Source: DASVVT01 sp036386415 (GTDB lineage: Bacteria; Acidobacteriota; Blastocatellia; Pyrinomonadales; Pyrinomonadaceae). From it: a DNA stretch of 64,000 bases. A program made the translations under genes and the position numbers. The notes beneath the pieces were generated by a model. The model had not been told where the DNA came from. It ran no database searches and saw only the letters and a list, made by a program, of their open reading frames with translations. The stretch lies in contig DASVVT010000035.1 in assembly GCA_036386415.1 (NCBI GenBank), positions 1-64,000 on the forward strand, written 5' to 3'. The number at the start of each line of letters is the position of its first letter. The stretch's first letter is position 1. Of this stretch, positions 60,308 to 64,000 are shown piece after piece.

Positions 60308-61255
60308 TCAACTCCGCTGCCCGTCTGTGGCCTGCGCACGGATGAACTCGACGAGCTGCGGTTCGGGAACGAATCGCAGCTCGTCGCACGGGACGAGCTG
60401 CGTCAGCTCGTCTAAAAACTGAAGGGCGAAAGCGAGACCGCCCTGGCTGTAGAAAGGCGGAAAGCTACACGCGAAGAGGCGCGCGGCTGCCTCTGCACGT
60501 TTCTGCGGCACAAGCTCATGCTGCGCGCCGCGACCGAGAAAGAAGATTCTCGTCAAGGGCGCACTCAACGGGCGTGCGATCCCGGCGTCGCCGTGCCAGG
60601 GCGTGCCGTACATCCAGATGCGCCCATCCCGTAGGCGCAGGATGATGCGCTCGTCGCTGAGCACGCGAACGTCCTCATCTGCTTGCGCCCACAGGTTTGC
60701 GGTCGTTGATTTGCCCGCGCCCGATTGTCCCGGAAAAAGATAGCCGTTGCCGTCACGATCTCTCAGGCCGCAGGCGTGTATCTCGATCCCACGACCACGC
60801 GCGAGCAGGTTGGAGATGAGCACTTCGTCGAGCGGGTATTCGAGCGGGTAGATCGCCTTACCCGGCACGAAGTATTGTCGCTGGCAAAGAATCTCTCCGC
60901 TCGTCCAATCGGCGCTGAAGCGCGCGACCTTGTAGGGCTGCCAGCCGGAGAACGGCGCACTGAGGCGAAATTCGTAACGCCCATCGGCCAGTTGGTAAAG
61001 CTTCCAGATACTGCCGGAATCAAAGAGCAGTTGAGCGTCCTGACCCTCGTCCGGTATATCCCAGTCGACACGGATGGCAACATCTGCCGGAGCATCAGCA
61101 ACAGCGGAGGCGACAAACTGGCTCATCGGCCCGACAACGTGCAGCGGTAAATCAGGGGTCATGCCCGTCAGCGCGATGTTGATGTCGGCCACCCTGAGGC
61201 AGACGTTGCCCGTGCCTGCATCAATGGATTTGTGACTGGGGAACTCTTCAGTCAT
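60308..61255 (-). CDS. HPr kinase-like ATPase of a peptide-modification cassette
   Basis: About 315 residues. The C-terminal half has Walker A (GQSGAGKSTTANLW), then VLSDERIILRLRDG and GTPWHGDAGIA, the layout of HPr kinase/PEP carboxykinase-like proteins. Versions in lasso and related peptide clusters phosphorylate the peptide, while others have unknown roles. The N-terminal half is cluster-specific. ATG 61255 is chosen; GTG 61303 would add 16 residues. Neither has a good ribosome binding site. It follows the precursor gene directly. Confidence 0.8.
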   Translation of the reverse strand: MTEEFPSHKSIDAGTGNVCLRVADINIALTGMTPDLPLHVVGPMSQFVASAVADAPADVAIRVDWDIPDEGQDAQLLFDSGSIWKLYQLADGRYEFRLSAPFSGWQPYKVARFSADWTSGEILCQRQYFVPGKAIYPLEYPLDEVLISNLLARGRGIEIHACGLRDRDGNGYLFPGQSGAGKSTTANLWAQADEDVRVLSDERIILRLRDGRIWMYGTPWHGDAGIARPLSAPLTRIFFLGRGAQHELVPQKRAEAAARLFACSFPPFYSQGGLAFALQFLDELTQLVPCDELRFVPEPQLVEFIRAQATDGQRS

Positions 61256-61319
61256 CCCTATGTGGACACTTCTCGCTTCAAAATGGGAGGTTGCTATGTT
61301 CACAGTAAACAGTTCTGTC

Positions 61320-61508
61320 TTATGAGCCCTGCGATTGACATGCGATGTTGCTGCACGTGCCGCCCGCGCCGCCGCCCACTGTGCCGCCCATGGATTTGCA
61401 GGAGCCGAGCACGGCCTCTTGCGGTCTCAACTCAACCCGCCGCAGCTTGGGCTTCAGGTAAGGCTTCTTCGTCGCGACTGTGGTCTTCTCGTTCTCCGTC
61501 TCGTTCAT
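61320..61508 (-). CDS. Ribosomal peptide precursor, 62 aa
   Basis: AAGGAG is 5 nt before ATG 61508. Residues 1-15 are acidic/basic leader (MNETENEKTT), then YLKPKL at 17-22, which matches the YxxPxL motif known to bind PqqD-like recognition domains in lasso peptide leaders. After VELRPQEAVLGSC comes a Gly/Ser/Thr/Cys core with cysteines C37, C52 and C57 (GGTVGGGAGGTCSNIAC). This is what radical SAM thioether enzymes act on. It lies between the radical SAM and HPr-kinase-like genes. Confidence 0.85.
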   Translation of the reverse strand: MNETENEKTTVATKKPYLKPKLRRVELRPQEAVLGSCKSMGGTVGGGAGGTCSNIACQSQGS

Positions 61509-61604
61509 ACTTTCTCCTTATGGCTTACCTCTCATCTATGTATCTAATAGTGATATTCAACCTCTTAGCGCTCCCGCCCTGTCTGAACAATTCTTCCCTT
61601 CACC

Positions 61605-62867
61605 CTACACGCATGAGCCGCAGCCGCCGCCCGCGCCGCAGCCTGCATCGTTCTTTTGCTCCATCAGCACGGGCAGGTATCTGTTGAGCTTGTCATGCAG
61701 GCGCTCGTCGCGTGCGCGACGTTGAAGGTCTGACACAGATTCCATCAACTCTTCGTAACGCTCGCCGCCTTCGCAGTATTCGCAATCCCCGTGCGGCGCG
61801 ATTGAAAAGCCGAGCGTGTGCGCACGCAGGTGCGCCACCTGGCAGAGAAAGTCAACGGGCGCTTCCGGGTCGCCATTCTCCAGCTCGCCGTTGGCCGGGC
61901 ACATACCGCACGTTGATTTCATCTGGCAGGCTGTGCACTTCGTCAGGCGCGTTGCCTTCTTGTGGCGCACCTGCCGTAAATAGTGCTTCCATCCCTCGTT
62001 GAATCCGCCTTCGCGCAGGTCGTAAGCATCGACATGAGAGAGCACGCAGATGCTCATCTTCCCTTCCGGGTCAACGGCGAAAGAGTTGACGCCGCCGCCA
62101 CACTCGTACACTTCATCGCTCTGCTGCGACGGCCCGTTAAACTGCGTCGCGATCCTGCGCCACTCGGCCACACGTGTGGGGTCTGCCAAATCCAGCTCGA
62201 CGATCTCTTCGGGTCGCAAGCGCACGGCGAGTGGGCTCTGCGAACAGTCTATGCGCGGGCTCATCATCGCATCGTATTTGAACTCGACGCCCAACCCTTC
62301 GGCGAACCGCTGCATGTCCAGAATCTCATGCTTGTTGATGGTGACGGCGACCGATTTGAGTTTGAGCGGAAGACCGCGCTCCAGCAAAAGATTGATCCCG
62401 CGCATGCACCTGTCGTAAGAGCCCCGTACACCCGTCAGCCGCTCGTAAGTCTCACGCGTCGCGCCGTAGAGCGTGATCTCTATGTTGAAGGGTCGCCACT
62501 CGGCTAGATAATCGGCGATCTCAGGTGTGATGAGCGTGCCGTTGGTAAAGAGCGTGATGATCAACCCACGGCGCTTGGCGTAGGTGTAGATGTCCAGAAA
62601 ATCACGGCGCGCGAAAATCTCGCCGCCCGTAAAGAGCAGCCACAGGCAGCCCGCCGCCGCGATCTCGTCAATGAGGCGGCAGTGCTCTGCGTAAGACAAC
62701 TCGCGTTTGCGCGCCTCGCGATCCCCCATCGGAAGATTGTTGTAGCAGTGCTGGCAATTCAACGGACATCGCCGTGTGACCTCAATCGTGCCGTTGGCGG
62801 GCAGACGCTCCGCCAGCATCCGGTTGTGCAACTCCAAACTGAAATCTGCGTAGCTGATTGTTTCCAC
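61605..62867 (-). CDS. Radical SAM/SPASM peptide-modifying enzyme
   Basis: 420 residues. The [4Fe-4S]-SAM motif is CPLNCQHC (C34, C38, C41); FTGGEIFARRDF follows. The C-terminal SPASM part has CGGGVNSFAVDPEG and KCTACQMKSTCGMCPA, ligands for two auxiliary clusters. Such enzymes make thioether, C-C or ether cross-links in ribosomal peptides. The last 12 residues are cysteine- and glycine-rich (GCGAGGGCGSCV), like the precursor core. It sits 2 nt after the PqqD gene. ATG 62867 is used. Confidence 0.93.
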   Translation of the reverse strand: METISYADFSLELHNRMLAERLPANGTIEVTRRCPLNCQHCYNNLPMGDREARKRELSYAEHCRLIDEIAAAGCLWLLFTGGEIFARRDFLDIYTYAKRRGLIITLFTNGTLITPEIADYLAEWRPFNIEITLYGATRETYERLTGVRGSYDRCMRGINLLLERGLPLKLKSVAVTINKHEILDMQRFAEGLGVEFKYDAMMSPRIDCSQSPLAVRLRPEEIVELDLADPTRVAEWRRIATQFNGPSQQSDEVYECGGGVNSFAVDPEGKMSICVLSHVDAYDLREGGFNEGWKHYLRQVRHKKATRLTKCTACQMKSTCGMCPANGELENGDPEAPVDFLCQVAHLRAHTLGFSIAPHGDCEYCEGGERYEELMESVSDLQRRARDERLHDKLNRYLPVLMEQKNDAGCGAGGGCGSCV

Positions 62868-62869
62868 GT

Positions 62870-63172
62870 TTAACCTACATTCTCCGCCTCTCGGATCAGT
62901 CCTGCTTCCGTCAAAGAATTGAGCAGCTCTGTCACGTCCCGCTCCGCCTCTTCCGTCGTCACATCGTATTCCTCACGGATAGCTTCGACAATCTGCCTGA
63001 CTTTGGTCTGATCGTTAATCAGTTGCCAGATTCTTGAACCCACATCGTTCAGGGTATAGATCGAATCGAGATCGCCGACGTGACCGGTGACGGGCACAAT
63101 CAGGGTCTCGCCTGCGATTGCTCTGGTGGTCAGCTCTGGACGCTTGCTAAAAGACTTATCTGAATAATCCAT
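62870..63172 (-). CDS. PqqD-family peptide-recognition protein
   Basis: 100 residues. YTLNDVGSRIWQLINDQTKV, IREEYDVTTEEAERDVTELL and AGLIRE give the winged-helix fold of PqqD, which delivers the precursor leader to the radical SAM enzyme. The gap to the enzyme gene is 2 nt. GAGG precedes ATG 63172. It is the first gene of the five-gene minus-strand unit; a divergent gene starts 190 bp away. Confidence 0.9.
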   Translation of the reverse strand: MDYSDKSFSKRPELTTRAIAGETLIVPVTGHVGDLDSIYTLNDVGSRIWQLINDQTKVRQIVEAIREEYDVTTEEAERDVTELLNSLTEAGLIREAENVG

Positions 63173-63361
63173 CTGGCCTCTGATAATCCAACTTCCTTTA
63201 AATGGCGGTGCAGTTATCTTCGCTCATTAAATGCTCCGGTTATTCAGCAGCCGTTGGTAGTGAAGCGCGCTGCATTCTGTACTACACTACGGATCATACA
63301 TGGGCGATACAGTTTTTCTTAAATCAACCCAGCTCCTTCCGCTCATGCGCCGAGGAGGTTG

Positions 63362-64000
63362 ATGTCCAACGCAGGAGGTGAAGCTCTGACAACGAAGGCC
63401 GCACCCGAGATCGAGCTGCTGCTTTGTTGTGCCACCCGCGACCTCGGAACGGCGCGGGCGGCCAATGTCCGTTGGCTGGCCGGGGCTGAACCTGATTGGG
63501 AACGACTGCTCCGGTTGGCGCTGCATCACAGGACGATGCCTTTGCTGTACAGGCATCTCAAGGCGACCTGCCCTGATCTCGTGCCCGCAGCCTTCATGGA
63601 GCGTTTGCACGACCATTTTTACCTCAACGCGGCGCGCAATCACGCGCTCAATGAAGAACTATGCCGCATCCTGAAGCTGCTCGCGGGTCAAGACATCCCC
63701 GCCATCCCTTACAAAGGCCCCGTCCTGGCTGTGACCGCTTATGGAGATCTATCGCTCCGCCAATTCAATGATCTGGACTTAATGACGAGGCCGCAGGACG
63801 TGCCGCGTGTGTCCTGCTTGCTCCGCCAGCAGGGCTACGAGCAGCAATGGCATTTCACGCCCGCGCAGGAGGCCGCGTACCTGCGCTCGGATTGCGAGCT
63901 TCTCTTTTCAGGCAACCAGGGCCGCGTATTTCTGGACGTGCACTGGGCGTTTGTCCGCAGCTATTTCTCGCTCAAGCTTGACCACGAACGATTATGGCAG
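63362..64000 (+). CDS. Nucleotidyltransferase-family protein (PF14907-like), partial
   Basis: Open to the window edge, about 213 residues seen. YKGPVLAVTAYGDLSLRQFNDLDLM contains the DxD-type acidic pair in GDLSLRQFNDLDLM, and LDVHWAFVR fits the family that accompanies PqqD/HPr-kinase and lasso-type peptide cassettes. ATG 63362 has GAGGAGG only 3 nt away; a CTG at 63386, in frame, sits perfectly after AGGAGGTG, so the true start is uncertain. The 190-bp divergent gap has a GTAGTG/CACTAC inverted repeat (63258-63294 area). Confidence 0.82.
   Translation, partial: MSNAGGEALTTKAAPEIELLLCCATRDLGTARAANVRWLAGAEPDWERLLRLALHHRTMPLLYRHLKATCPDLVPAAFMERLHDHFYLNAARNHALNEELCRILKLLAGQDIPAIPYKGPVLAVTAYGDLSLRQFNDLDLMTRPQDVPRVSCLLRQQGYEQQWHFTPAQEAAYLRSDCELLFSGNQGRVFLDVHWAFVRSYFSLKLDHERLWQ

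Noticed and set aside
1..64000. CRISPR array
   Set aside because: No regularly spaced direct repeats; the recurring decamers are dispersed single promoter units with no spacers or cas genes.

Overview
The window looks like one contig of a high-GC, Gram-negative-type soil or biofilm bacterium. An Acidobacteriota lineage (Blastocatellia-like) fits best: a cyclic glucan synthase with a fused glycoamylase domain, a C25 peptidase on a beta-helix stalk, REP-like palindromes, and a radical-SAM peptide cassette with HPr-kinase-like and nucleotidyltransferase genes. This assignment is inferred from gene content only; there is no rRNA or other marker in the window.

Layout. (1) 1-5.7 kb, minus strand: the 5' part of a nonribosomal peptide synthetase (C-A-PCP-C, cut by the window edge; its A-domain code reads DAWQFGLIDK), an MFS exporter, and two small ORFs, one with a very strong ribosome binding site. 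(2) 5.9-17.8 kb, minus strand: a tightly packed run of carbohydrate and stress genes (GMC oxidoreductase pair, glycoamylase, GH39, YagU-like, membrane protein, two DUF2231 proteins, LarA-like racemase, superoxide dismutase, pyruvate-oxidase-like TPP enzyme, ankyrin protein), several joined by 4-nt start/stop overlaps. (3) 18.3-23.4 kb: Rieske/FAD reductase, transaldolase, RibA, DoxX-like protein, a cysteine-rich ArsR/SufR-like regulator divergent from it, and a DUF4149-like protein. (4) 23.5-32.4 kb: one 2961-residue cyclic beta-1,2-glucan synthase. (5) 32.4-48 kb: small stress genes mixed with gene wreckage (KhtT-like domain, pirin, TerC, amphi-Trp protein, FMN reductase, Rnk, universal stress protein, SDR fragment, zinc ribbons, histidine kinase/NarL-type regulator pair, glutamate dehydrogenase, Dps), ending at a miniature transposon and the 3' fragment of a tRNA. 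(6) 48.4-59.6 kb: response regulator, TPR protein, FecR-like protein, O-antigen ligase-like protein, small secreted protein and a giant C25 peptidase. (7) 59.9-64 kb: a ribosomally made, radical-SAM-modified peptide cassette (S26 peptidase, HPr-kinase-like ATPase, 62-aa precursor, SPASM radical SAM enzyme, PqqD) with a divergent nucleotidyltransferase cut by the window end.

Main new observation. Ten copies of one two-part element lie in intergenic DNA between 18.0 and 47.7 kb. Each has two palindromic decamers of the GTGTTAACAC type, 23 bp start to start in every copy. In eight copies a -10-like hexamer of the form TAnnnT follows 25 nt (once 26 nt) downstream of the second decamer, always pointing toward a gene on the matching strand. 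A ninth copy has a mutated hexamer exactly at a transposon junction, and one copy lacks a hexamer at that distance. The geometry puts the boxes near -42 and -65, as for an activator-dependent promoter with two dimer sites. The genes behind it (two-component pair, Dps, glutamate dehydrogenase, DUF2231, transaldolase, universal stress protein operon, zinc ribbon) suggest a dormancy or energy-stress regulon. The linked NarL-type regulator, whose own promoter carries a copy, is the natural candidate activator.
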